Shown piece after piece: positions 57,701 to 64,000 of a DNA stretch of 64,000 bases (within the stretch, counting starts at the first letter, position 1; the number at the start of each line of letters is the position of its first letter). The notes under the pieces are model-generated. The model did not search any database and had not been told where the DNA came from. It saw nothing but the letters and a program-made list of their open reading frames with translations. Origin of the DNA: an uncultured Planctomycetota bacterium (lineage in GTDB: Bacteria > Planctomycetota > Phycisphaerae > SM23-33); NCBI GenBank assembly GCA_903892515.1, contig CAITIS010000084.1:37786-101785 (forward strand). The letters run 5' to 3'. The translations under genes were made by a program, and so were the position numbers.

Positions 57701-58745
57701 GGGCTTTAACTCTCTTCTCCAGTTGACGGAGGTTCTGGTGTAGTTCCGGCAGCTTCTGGGTCAGGAATATGACGCGCTTGGCCTGGCTGGCCTCGGTGGC
57801 GGGGATGCCGATCACTTCCATGCCGTCGGCCACGTCCTGGGCGACGGCGGCAAACGCGCCGCAGCGGACGCCCGTGCCGATGGTGATGTTGTCGCGCAAA
57901 CCCGCATGGCCGCCCAGGACCACGTAGTCCTTCAGCACGGTGCTGCCGGCGATGCCGACCTGGCCGACGATTATGCAGTGCCGCCCGATCTGCACATTGT
58001 GGGCGATCTGGACGAGGTTGTCGATCTTGGTGCCCTGGCCAATCCGCGTGGCGCCGATCTTGGCCCGGTCGATGCAGGTGTTGGCGCCGATGTCGACGTG
58101 GTCCTCGATCTCGACATTGCCCGGATGCACCAGCCGCTGGTGCCGGCCATCGGCCACATAGTAGCCAAAGCCCGACGAGCCGATCATGGCCGATGGGCCG
58201 ATGCGGCAGGAGTTCCCGACGCGGCAGCGGGCTTCGATGACCGTGCCGGCAAAGAGAATCGTTTGCTCGCCCACGACGGCGTCCTTGTTCACGCTGACGT
58301 GCGGGCACAGCGTGCTGCCAGAGCCAATGCTCGCTCCCGGCCCGACGTAGACGAACGGGCCGATGCGAACGCCCGAGCCGATCTGGGCGGAGGGGTCGAT
58401 GGCGGCGCGGGCGTCGATGCCGACGGGCGGCAGATCTTCGACCTCGCCCAGGACGTTCAGCAGGGCGGCGATGGCGGCGTCAACGTTCGCCACGCGGATG
58501 ATCGGGATGGCCGAGCCGGCGGAAGCAGCGGTCGGCGCAGGGGCGTCAGTGCCATTGGCGACGATGGCGGCCCCGGCCTTGCTGTCGGCCAGTAGCTGGG
58601 CCCGGCGGGTATCGACGACGTACGTGACGTCGTCAGGCCCGGCCTTGTCGATGGCGGCCAGGCCCGTGAGAACCCGCTGGCCATCGCCTTCCAAGCGGCC
58701 GTTCAACAGGTGCGCCAATTCACTGGTTGTAAAGCGGAAATCCAT
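57666..58745 (-). CDS. lpxD: UDP-3-O-(3-hydroxyacyl)glucosamine N-acyltransferase
   Basis: A 359-residue cytosolic acyltransferase of lipid A synthesis. [20 protein letters not shown] is the uridine-binding LpxD N-terminal domain (1-115). Residues 120-330 are left-handed beta-helix hexapeptide repeats ([20 protein letters not shown]). The catalytic His is in [12 protein letters not shown], and [14 protein letters not shown] contacts the substrate. A C-terminal helix follows. It is first in an operon with lpxC-fabZ. A promoter lies so close upstream that the message may be almost leaderless. Confidence 0.95.
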   Translation of the reverse strand: MDFRFTTSELAHLLNGRLEGDGQRVLTGLAAIDKAGPDDVTYVVDTRRAQLLADSKAGAAIVANGTDAPAPTAASAGSAIPIIRVANVDAAIAALLNVLGEVEDLPPVGIDARAAIDPSAQIGSGVRIGPFVYVGPGASIGSGSTLCPHVSVNKDAVVGEQTILFAGTVIEARCRVGNSCRIGPSAMIGSSGFGYYVADGRHQRLVHPGNVEIEDHVDIGANTCIDRAKIGATRIGQGTKIDNLVQIAHNVQIGRHCIIVGQVGIAGSTVLKDYVVLGGHAGLRDNITIGTGVRCGAFAAVAQDVADGMEVIGIPATEASQAKRVIFLTQKLPELHQNLRQLEKRVKALESPKDNPEAR

Positions 58746-58755
58746 GAGGCCGGTC

Positions 58756-58784
58756 ACTATAGCCTCTGGCAAGGCCAGGGACAA
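58756..58784 (-). promoter_or_regulatory. Sigma-70-like promoter of lpxD
   Basis: On the minus strand TTGTCC (58784-58779) and TATAGT (58761-58756) are separated by 17 bp. The predicted start lies about four bases before the lpxD ATG, leaving no room for a ribosome site. Confidence 0.5.
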
Positions 58785-58848
58785 GGGGCAGCAGGCGGAG
58801 GTTCAGGTTGCAAAGGGCCGACAAGTTGGCGAAGGGGAGGCTGGCCAG

Positions 58849-59055
58849 TTAGCGGCAAAGGTTCGCGGTCTTCCTGGCGGCTGTCTTGCGGGCGGTGGGG
58901 TTAATGTTGACCACCCGGCCACGCCGCAGCACATACACCGGCGTGCTGGTCTGCTGGCCAAGCCGGAGGGCGGCCTTGGCGGCGCGGCGCAAGGCGGGCA
59001 GCGAGCCCAGGAGAATCGGGTCGTTTGTCAGCTTCATCAGTTCCTTTTTCGTCAT
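58849..59055 (-). CDS. Small basic protein of unknown function
   Basis: A 68-residue protein, not recognised. A strong ribosome site (GGAGG, seven bases before ATG) supports it. The central part LGSLPALRRAAKAALRLGQQ should be helical. It is followed by TPVYVLRRGRVVNINP, a beta hairpin seen in small DNA-associated or antitoxin-like proteins, and a Lys/Arg/Ala tail. It is a single gene upstream of lpxD on the same strand. A nucleic-acid-binding role is possible but unproven. Confidence 0.6.
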   Translation of the reverse strand: MTKKELMKLTNDPILLGSLPALRRAAKAALRLGQQTSTPVYVLRRGRVVNINPTARKTAARKTANLCR

Positions 59056-59299
59056 GGCGTTCCTCCGAGTGCTGCCTTGTAGCTTCGGCCAATCGGGGAT
59101 TTTCGGACAATACCTCCGGCGACGCAAGCTTTGCTCTGGAGCCGCCGGCCTTGCTCACGCCACACTCGTCTTGTTAGTCAAGTCACCGCTCAGCCGGTCC
59201 GAAGAACCTAATGCACAGGAGGAAGCACCCGCGTTCCAGGGATGGATGACCCCACGGCGTAGCCGGCAGAACTTGTGGTCTGCGCGCAGGGCTTGGAAC

Positions 59300-59436
59300 C
59301 GTAGGGCGTGCAACTGGTTGCACGCGGGCTTCACAGCCGAGGGCGGCTGTGCCACGAAGACACGCATGGGCGAGACGCCCATGACACGCACGGGCGAGAC
59401 GCCCGTGTCACGCATGGGCCAGACGCCCATGACACG
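59300..59436. repeat. Repeats V, C and three tandem D copies
   Basis: A family V hairpin (GTAGGGCGTGCAAC...GTTGCACGC, about 59301-59327), a family C hairpin (59332-59351) and three consecutive family D palindromes (about 59363, 59388, 59412; cores GGGCGAGACGCCC, GGGCGAGACGCCC and GGGCCAGACGCCC), each joined by GTGTCACGCA/ATGACACGCA linkers. They precede the sigma factor gene. Confidence 0.88.
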
Positions 59437-59493
59437 CGCGGCCAAGGGCTGTGCCGCAATTACAGCACACGATTTACATAATTGGAGGATCAC

Positions 59494-60315
59494 ATGGCCA
59501 ATAAGGCTGGGCTGGGCTGGTACTTGGAGCAGATCACCGAAACCGAACTGCTGACGGCCGATCAGGAGAAGCAGCTTTCGCGACGCATCCGCGAGCACCA
59601 GGACCCCGTCGCCCGCGAGCAGATGATCCAGGCCAACCTGCGGCTGGTGGTCAACATCGGCAAGAAATACTCCGACCGCGGCATGGCGCTGGCCGACCTG
59701 GTGGCCGAGGGCAACATCGGGCTGATGCGGGCGGTGGAGGAATTCAACCCCGACGCCGGCGTGCGCTTCAGCACCTACGCGGCCTGGTGGATCAAGCAGG
59801 CCATCAAGCGGGCCCTCATCAACACCGTCCAGCCGGTGGCCATTCCGGCGTACATGGCCCAGCAGGTGACCAAGTGGCGTCGGGCCACGCGTAAGGTCGA
59901 AGAGAAGCTCGGCCGGCCGCCCACGGCTGAGGAGATCGCCCGCGAGCTGAAGATTTCGCGCAAGAAGGCCGAGATGGTTCGGCAGGGCATGATGGCCGTC
60001 AACGCCCCGACGCAGATGCCCAGCGAAGAGGCCCAGTCCATGGCCGAGATGCTCCAGTCCGACAGCGTCGGGCCGGGCGACTTCTTCGAGGACGAGGGCA
60101 ACGCCGTCATGATCCGCAAGCTGCTGGAGAACCTGGAGCCGCGCGAGCGGGCCATCCTGACGTACCGTTTTGGCCTAGACGGCTATCAAGGCCCGCAGCG
60201 CACGCTCAAGGAGGTCGGCAAGCTAATCGGCCTGACCCGCGAGCGCGTGCGGCAACTCGAAAAGATCGCCCTGGCCAAGCTGCACGAGCTGATGGCCGTG
60301 GCGGAACAAGCGTAG
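59494..60315 (+). CDS. RNA polymerase sigma-70 family factor (RpoD/SigA-like, short)
   Basis: A 273-residue sigma factor of the primary or group 2 type. Region 1.2 is at 8-45 (WYLEQITETELLTADQEKQL). Region 2 has NLRLVVNIGKKYSDRGM, LADLVAEGNIGLMRAVEEFN and FSTYAAWWIKQAIKRAL. Region 3 is at about 125-195, and region 4 has RERAILTYRFGLDGYQG and LKEVGKLIGLTRERVRQLEK. Region 1.1 and the non-conserved insert of E. coli RpoD are missing. GGAGG five bases before ATG. It could be the housekeeping factor or a stationary-phase-like paralogue; sequence alone does not decide. Confidence 0.88.
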   Translation: MANKAGLGWYLEQITETELLTADQEKQLSRRIREHQDPVAREQMIQANLRLVVNIGKKYSDRGMALADLVAEGNIGLMRAVEEFNPDAGVRFSTYAAWWIKQAIKRALINTVQPVAIPAYMAQQVTKWRRATRKVEEKLGRPPTAEEIARELKISRKKAEMVRQGMMAVNAPTQMPSEEAQSMAEMLQSDSVGPGDFFEDEGNAVMIRKLLENLEPRERAILTYRFGLDGYQGPQRTLKEVGKLIGLTRERVRQLEKIALAKLHELMAVAEQA

Positions 60316-60408
60316 CAACGGAATTCAGAACGGTCGCGGGCGCCTAACGCGCCGTCGCAGACACCGCAGACGTAGCATCCGGCACCAGCAGAGCAAGATA
60401 AGGCTGGG

Positions 60409-60501
60409 TGCCGTGGTTTGCGCAGCGAAGCGGAGCAACCACGTTGACCCGAGTCAACGTGGTTGCTTCGTCCTTTCAGGACTCCGCAAGCCACGGCACC
60501 C
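60409..60501. repeat. Family F palindrome pair
   Basis: GGGTGCCGTGGTTTGCGCAG with GCGAAGCGGAGCAACCACG (about 60404-60443), then ACGTGGTTGCTTCG...GCAAGCCACGGCACCC (about 60458-60500). The outer GGGTGCCGTGG/CCACGGCACCC pair makes the whole block one inverted repeat. The remaining 130 bases before apt show nothing distinctive. Confidence 0.82.
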
Positions 60502-60631
60502 GACTCAACTCGTTGGAGGCGCGTCGCCTGGGGACGCGCAGGCTGCGGCTGTTCTCTCTGCGTCTCTTCGCTATTGCCTGCCGCGCCGCACGGCCATAGA
60601 CTACCGCTCTTACGAACCTCCCGAGGAAACT

Positions 60632-61147
60632 ATGGACCTGGAAAAGCTTATTCGCGACGTGCCGGACTTCCCCAAGAAGGGGATCATGTACAAGGACATC
60701 ACGCCGCTGCTGGCCGACGCGCAGGGCTTTCACGAGGCCGTGCGGAAGCTGGCCGAGCCGTACTTCGATCAGCAGATCAAGACGGTGGTCGGCATCGAGA
60801 GCCGCGGTTTCATCTTCGCCTCGGCCGTGGCGCACTGCCTGCACGCCGGACTGGTGCCGCTGCGGAAAAAGGGCAAGCTCCCCGCCAAGACGGTCAAGGT
60901 GGAATATGATCTGGAGTACGGCAAGGACACCATCGAGATCCACGCCGACGCCATCCAGAAGGGCGATAAGGTGCTGATCGTCGATGACCTGCTGGCCACC
61001 GGCGGAACGATGGCGGCGGCGTGCAAGCTGGTCGCCCAGCAAGGGGCCAGAATCGAAGGCGTGGCGTTCCTGGTGGAACTGGCCTTCCTGCACGGTGCCG
61101 ACAAGATCGGCGACTACAAGATTCATAGCCTGATCAAGGTGGATTAG
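60632..61147 (+). CDS. apt: Adenine phosphoribosyltransferase
   Basis: A 171-residue cytosolic salvage enzyme that makes AMP from adenine and PRPP. MDLEKLIRDVPDFPKKGIMY is the typical Apt start, preceded by GAGGAAACT. VGIESRGFIFASAVAH is the purine-binding and flexible-loop region, PLRKKGKLP is conserved, and VLIVDDLLATGGTMAAA is the PRPP-binding loop. Length is standard. Confidence 0.95.
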   Translation: MDLEKLIRDVPDFPKKGIMYKDITPLLADAQGFHEAVRKLAEPYFDQQIKTVVGIESRGFIFASAVAHCLHAGLVPLRKKGKLPAKTVKVEYDLEYGKDTIEIHADAIQKGDKVLIVDDLLATGGTMAAACKLVAQQGARIEGVAFLVELAFLHGADKIGDYKIHSLIKVD

Positions 61148-61150
61148 CGG

Positions 61151-61249
61151 CGCGGGCAAGCCTGCCCGCCCTACAGTTACTAGCCGTAGGCTTGGGTGCT
61201 GGCCTGGGTGCCATAGTTTGAGTCGCGTCTTTTGCGACTCTAACTATGT
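61151..61249. repeat. Family A copy and family E variant
   Basis: A family A palindrome (GCGGGCAAGCCTGCCCGC, 61152-61169) follows apt. Next is a variant E hairpin (61206-61249) in which TAGTTTGAGTCGCG...CGACTCTAACTATG replaces the usual TAGGTTGAGCCGCG; arm changes are compensated on both sides, so the pairing is kept. Confidence 0.8.
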
Positions 61250-61323
61250 GTTGGTGGCTCTCGCAAGACGGCGCTTGGCCCACCCAAAAGGACGGCAGGG
61301 CGAGAACAAGGAAGGACTTGGAA

Positions 61324-61980
61324 ATGTCACAGGAACGAACGTACACGATTCACCGGGTCGCTCAGCCGCCACGGCTGGCCATTGGAGGCTGGGAAAGCGT
61401 TGAGCCGCTGGCTATCGACGTGTATCCGTGGTACCAGGCCGGGCAGAAGCAGAACACCCGGGTGGCATTGCAATATGACAGCAAGGCGCTGTACGCCCTG
61501 TTCGTCTGCGAAGATAAGCACATTTTCGCCGTCACGACGCAGGCCAATGGCCCGGTATGCCTGGACAGTTGCGTGGAGTTCTTCGCCACGCCCGAACCCA
61601 AGCGGGCAGAGGACTACTTCAACTTCGAGGCCAATTGCTGCGGCACGATGCTGCTGGGCTGGGGCGCGGGACGCCCCAATCGCAAGCCCGCCAGCGAGGC
61701 GATTCTCAAGCAGATCAGGATCGTCACTTCCATCCCCGGCCCGACGCGCGGCGAAACGCCCGGCGACGACGGCTGGTGGCTGGCGGCGGCGATTCCGTTT
61801 GCGGCCATCGAGCAACTCAGCGGGCAGAAGATCGCCCCCAAGAGCGGCGACGCGTGGCGGGCGAATTTCTACCGCTGCGGCGGCAAGACCGACGAGCAAT
61901 ACGGCTGCTGGAACCCGGTAACCTCGGTCAAGCCCGACTACCACCGGCCTGAGTGCTTCGGGACGCTGGTGTTCGAATAG
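61324..61980 (+). CDS. Carbohydrate-binding family 9-like protein
   Basis: A 218-residue protein without a signal peptide, resembling stand-alone CBM9-like/DUF1083 domains. Matching segments are [34 protein letters not shown] (the D-x-x-V-E-x-F-x metal/sugar strand), [17 protein letters not shown] and [20 protein letters not shown]. These beta-sandwich domains bind sugars in xylanases; as single-domain cytosolic proteins their role is unclear. AAGGAAGGA upstream supports the start. Confidence 0.78.
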   Translation: MSQERTYTIHRVAQPPRLAIGGWESVEPLAIDVYPWYQAGQKQNTRVALQYDSKALYALFVCEDKHIFAVTTQANGPVCLDSCVEFFATPEPKRAEDYFNFEANCCGTMLLGWGAGRPNRKPASEAILKQIRIVTSIPGPTRGETPGDDGWWLAAAIPFAAIEQLSGQKIAPKSGDAWRANFYRCGGKTDEQYGCWNPVTSVKPDYHRPECFGTLVFE

Positions 61981-61982
61981 CG

Positions 61983-62500
61983 GCAGATCCACAGATTACG
62001 CAGATTACGCAGATGGATACTACGCAAACGGAGATTACGCGAGCGACATGACAGGGTCAGCGAACAGGGATCCTCGGACCTATGCCGTTATTGGTGCGGC
62101 CATGGAGGTGCACCGGCAGCTGGGGTGCGGGTTTCTGGAAGCGGTCTATCAGGAGGCGCTGGCCGTCGAGTTTGCCCTTCGTGATGTCCCGTTCCAGCGC
62201 GAAGTGCAATTGCCGGTCTTCTATAAGGGCCAGGAGTTGGCTGCCCGCTACCGTGCGGACTTCGTTTGCTTGGGCCAGACTATTGTCGAACTGAAGGCGC
62301 TGGAGAAGCTGAGCGGCGTGGAAGAAGCCCAACTGCTCAACTATCTGAAAGCGGCCGGAAACGAAGTGGGCCTGCTGATAAACTTCGGGGCGCGGAGCCT
62401 GGAGTACAAGAGATACATTTTTTCAAAATCTGCGGAATCTGTGTAATCTGCGGATGAGAAATGGAATCTGTGTAATCTGCGGACGGAATTTCTGCGGATG
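61983..62500. mobile_element. GxxExxY gene flanked by inverted CAGATTACG-word arms
   Basis: The gene at 62048 is enclosed by tandem words CACAGATTACGCAGATTACG (about 61991-62041, in the order of 3-4 copies) and inverted words GTGTAATCTGCGGA (about 62427-62497). The arms reach to within about 10 bases of the next gene. This looks like a non-autonomous mobile or domesticated unit. No target duplication was found. Confidence 0.6.
62048..62446 (+). CDS. GxxExxY protein (PD-(D/E)XK nuclease-like fold)
   Basis: A 132-residue protein of the GxxExxY family. The name-giving motif is in [17 protein letters not shown] (about residues 27-43). The core strands with candidate catalytic residues are [17 protein letters not shown], an Asp and a Glu-x-Lys as in PD-(D/E)XK nucleases. 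Biological role is unknown. It stands between inverted tandem repeats and has weak translation signals, so it may be part of the repeat unit rather than of the neighbouring operon. Confidence 0.85.
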   Translation: MTGSANRDPRTYAVIGAAMEVHRQLGCGFLEAVYQEALAVEFALRDVPFQREVQLPVFYKGQELAARYRADFVCLGQTIVELKALEKLSGVEEAQLLNYLKAAGNEVGLLINFGARSLEYKRYIFSKSAESV

Positions 62501-62508
62501 GAATTGAT

Positions 62509-63957
62509 ATGCCTTCAACCGTGAAAACTCGTTTCGCCCCTTCGCCGACGGGGCATTTGCATGTCGGCGGCGTTCGCACTGCCCTGTACAGTTTTCTGGC
62601 GGCGCGGCGAAATGGCGGCACTTTCCTGCTGCGGATCGAAGACACCGACCGCGAGCGCCACGTCGCCAGCGCCCCTGACCAGATCGTCGAGGACCTCCGC
62701 TGGCTGGGCCTGGAGTGGGACGAGGGCTTTGCCAAGGGCGGGGCCAACGGGCCATACGTCCAGTCCGAGCGGCTGGAGGTATATCGCACGTACATCGACA
62801 AGCTGCTGGCCGAGGGCAAGGCGTACTACGCTTTCGACACGTCGGCGGAACTCGATGCGATGCGTGAGCAGGCCATCGTGCAGAAGCGGTCGTTCCACTA
62901 TCCGCGTCCGGCCAGTCCCGTTACCGACAAGGCCGCGGCCGAGAATGCCCGCGCCGTCGGCAAGCCCGTGGTGGTGCGCTTCATGATCCCCGGCCATGAC
63001 GTGACGATCTACGATCACGTCTTTGGCAACACGACCATTGCCGCGGGCGAGCAGGACGACTTCATCATTCTGAAGGACGACGGCTTCCCGACGTATCATC
63101 TGGCCAACGTCATCGACGACGGCCTGATGGGCGTGACGCTGGTCATGCGCGGCCAGGAGTTCCTGGGGCAATCGTGGCGGCAGTCGCTGCTGCGCGAGGC
63201 CATGGGCTTTGCCGAGGTCGAGTACGCGCACCTGCCGCTGATTATGGACATGGCCGGGCAGAAGCTCTCCAAGCGTGACGGCGCCGTGGCGGTCGATGCC
63301 TTCCGCTCCGAAGGGTACCTGCCCGAGGTGCTGCTGAACTTCCTGGCGCTGCTGGGCTGGAGCCCGGGCGGCGACCGCGAGAAGTTCACGCTGGCAGAGC
63401 TGATCCAGGAATTCAGCGTCGAACGGCTGAGCAAGACCAACGCCAAGTTCGACCGCCAGAAGCTGCTGGCGTTCAACACCGAGGCGATGGCGTCAGCCAG
63501 CGAGGATCGGCTGCTGGCGGGCCTGAAGGATTACCTGGCCATCAACGCCACGGCCATTCCGACTAATGACGATGCGCTGCTCCGCCGGATCATCCGCGCC
63601 AATCACGGCCTGCGGACCTTTGCCGACATCCCGCACAAGTGCGGCGTGCTGTTTGTGGGCGATAACGATTACGCCTACGACGCCAAGAGCGTGGAAAAGG
63701 TGCTGGTCAAGGGCGGCTTTGACGTGCTGGCGGAATTGCGGCCGATGCTGGCGGCGTGCGAGTGGTCCGAGCCGGCGCTGACGGCGGTGATCGACGGCTA
63801 TTGCCAGGCCAAGACGCTGGGCATGGGCAAGGTGGCCCAGCCCATCCGCGTCGCCGTCACCGGCAGCACCATCAGCCCGGCCATCTACGACACGCTGCTG
63901 ATCCTGGGCAAGGCCAAGACCCTCGCCCGCATCGATCGCTGCTTGAAGCAGAGATGA
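62509..63957 (+). CDS. gltX: Glutamyl-tRNA synthetase
   Basis: A 482-residue cytosolic class I synthetase. The HIGH motif is in FAPSPTGHLHVGGVRTALY (about residues 8-26) with FLLRIEDTDRERH following. The KMSKS motif appears as KLSKRDGAVAV (about 251). DFIILKDDGFPTYHLANVID is a GluRS signature. The C-terminal anticodon-binding helical domain runs from about 330. Length is normal. Whether it is discriminating is not clear. The start has no obvious ribosome site because the inverted arm of the GxxExxY unit lies directly upstream. Confidence 0.95.
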   Translation: MPSTVKTRFAPSPTGHLHVGGVRTALYSFLAARRNGGTFLLRIEDTDRERHVASAPDQIVEDLRWLGLEWDEGFAKGGANGPYVQSERLEVYRTYIDKLLAEGKAYYAFDTSAELDAMREQAIVQKRSFHYPRPASPVTDKAAAENARAVGKPVVVRFMIPGHDVTIYDHVFGNTTIAAGEQDDFIILKDDGFPTYHLANVIDDGLMGVTLVMRGQEFLGQSWRQSLLREAMGFAEVEYAHLPLIMDMAGQKLSKRDGAVAVDAFRSEGYLPEVLLNFLALLGWSPGGDREKFTLAELIQEFSVERLSKTNAKFDRQKLLAFNTEAMASASEDRLLAGLKDYLAINATAIPTNDDALLRRIIRANHGLRTFADIPHKCGVLFVGDNDYAYDAKSVEKVLVKGGFDVLAELRPMLAACEWSEPALTAVIDGYCQAKTLGMGKVAQPIRVAVTGSTISPAIYDTLLILGKAKTLARIDRCLKQR

Positions 63958-63958
63958 C

Positions 63959-63982
63959 GTGTCGCGGGCGTCTCGCCCGCGC
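63959..63982. repeat. Family D hairpin after gltX
   Basis: GTGTCGCGGGCGTCTCGCCC and GCGC, two bases after the gltX stop; the same sequence as the left half of the pair between amt and the PII gene. Confidence 0.85.
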
Positions 63983-64000
63983 TCCGAGAACCATTACCGC

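Overview
The window is GC-rich, gene-dense DNA from a Gram-negative bacterium, most likely a member of the Planctomycetota (Phycisphaerae-like). The points for this are: an LpxC-FabZ fusion downstream of lpxD, an LptD-like outer-membrane protein, a secreted beta-helix protein that starts with a planctomycete-type LEPR-XLL-like motif and ends with a dockerin-like repeat, Ala/Ser/Gln/Pro linkers in exported proteins, a eukaryote-type (GH13_8) branching enzyme, and many large exported proteins (FG-GAP, PQQ propeller, HEAT). No rRNA, CRISPR array, prophage or transposase gene was seen. One tRNA (Glu, UUC) is present.

Layout. 0-7.6 kb: two URO-D/MtaA-like proteins and an amidohydrolase, then on the minus strand a DUF4832 protein, a small membrane protein and an FG-GAP protein. 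8-15 kb, plus strand: trypsin-like protease, DUF3352-like exported protein, MFS transporter, AMMECR1 protein and a third URO-D protein. 15.5-22 kb: a nitrogen-control island with two stand-alone PII proteins, an ammonium transporter and an amino-acid permease whose C-terminus is a complete PII domain, all on the minus strand. It is divergent from a GAF-AAA-HTH sigma-54 activator, and excellent -24/-12 promoters precede amt and the permease-PII fusion. 22-36 kb: nadE, tadA, mfd, a GNAT gene on an apparent 1.1-kb insertion, a parvulin-type isomerase, a HEAT/pseudo-receiver protein and a PQQ propeller. 35.8-39.5 kb, minus strand: MBL hydrolase, double nucleoside diphosphate kinase, MntA with a broken HepT, and a PadR-HAAS pair. 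39.9-45.6 kb, plus strand: LptD, a FlhG-like ATPase and a FliA-like sigma factor. 45.8-58.7 kb, mostly minus strand: galE, tRNA-Glu, dockerin protein, glgB and the lpxD-lpxC/fabZ-oxidoreductase operon, with a dicarboxylate symporter on the plus strand. 59-64 kb, plus strand: a primary-type sigma factor, apt, a CBM9-like protein, a GxxExxY protein and gltX.

The most striking property is the intergenic DNA. Nearly every gap is filled with short palindromic elements of at least a dozen unrelated families, often nested inside inverted 'arms' made of 6-12-bp tandem words. Two elements lie in frame inside genes (mfd and the MBL hydrolase) and add low-complexity or foreign peptide. A 190-bp multi-hairpin element occurs twice with its internal order conserved. 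A 1.12-kb segment bounded by 20-bp direct repeats appears to have inserted into the last codons of mfd and separated it from the downstream isomerase gene.

All calls rest on reading the sequence and on recalled family knowledge; no database search was run.
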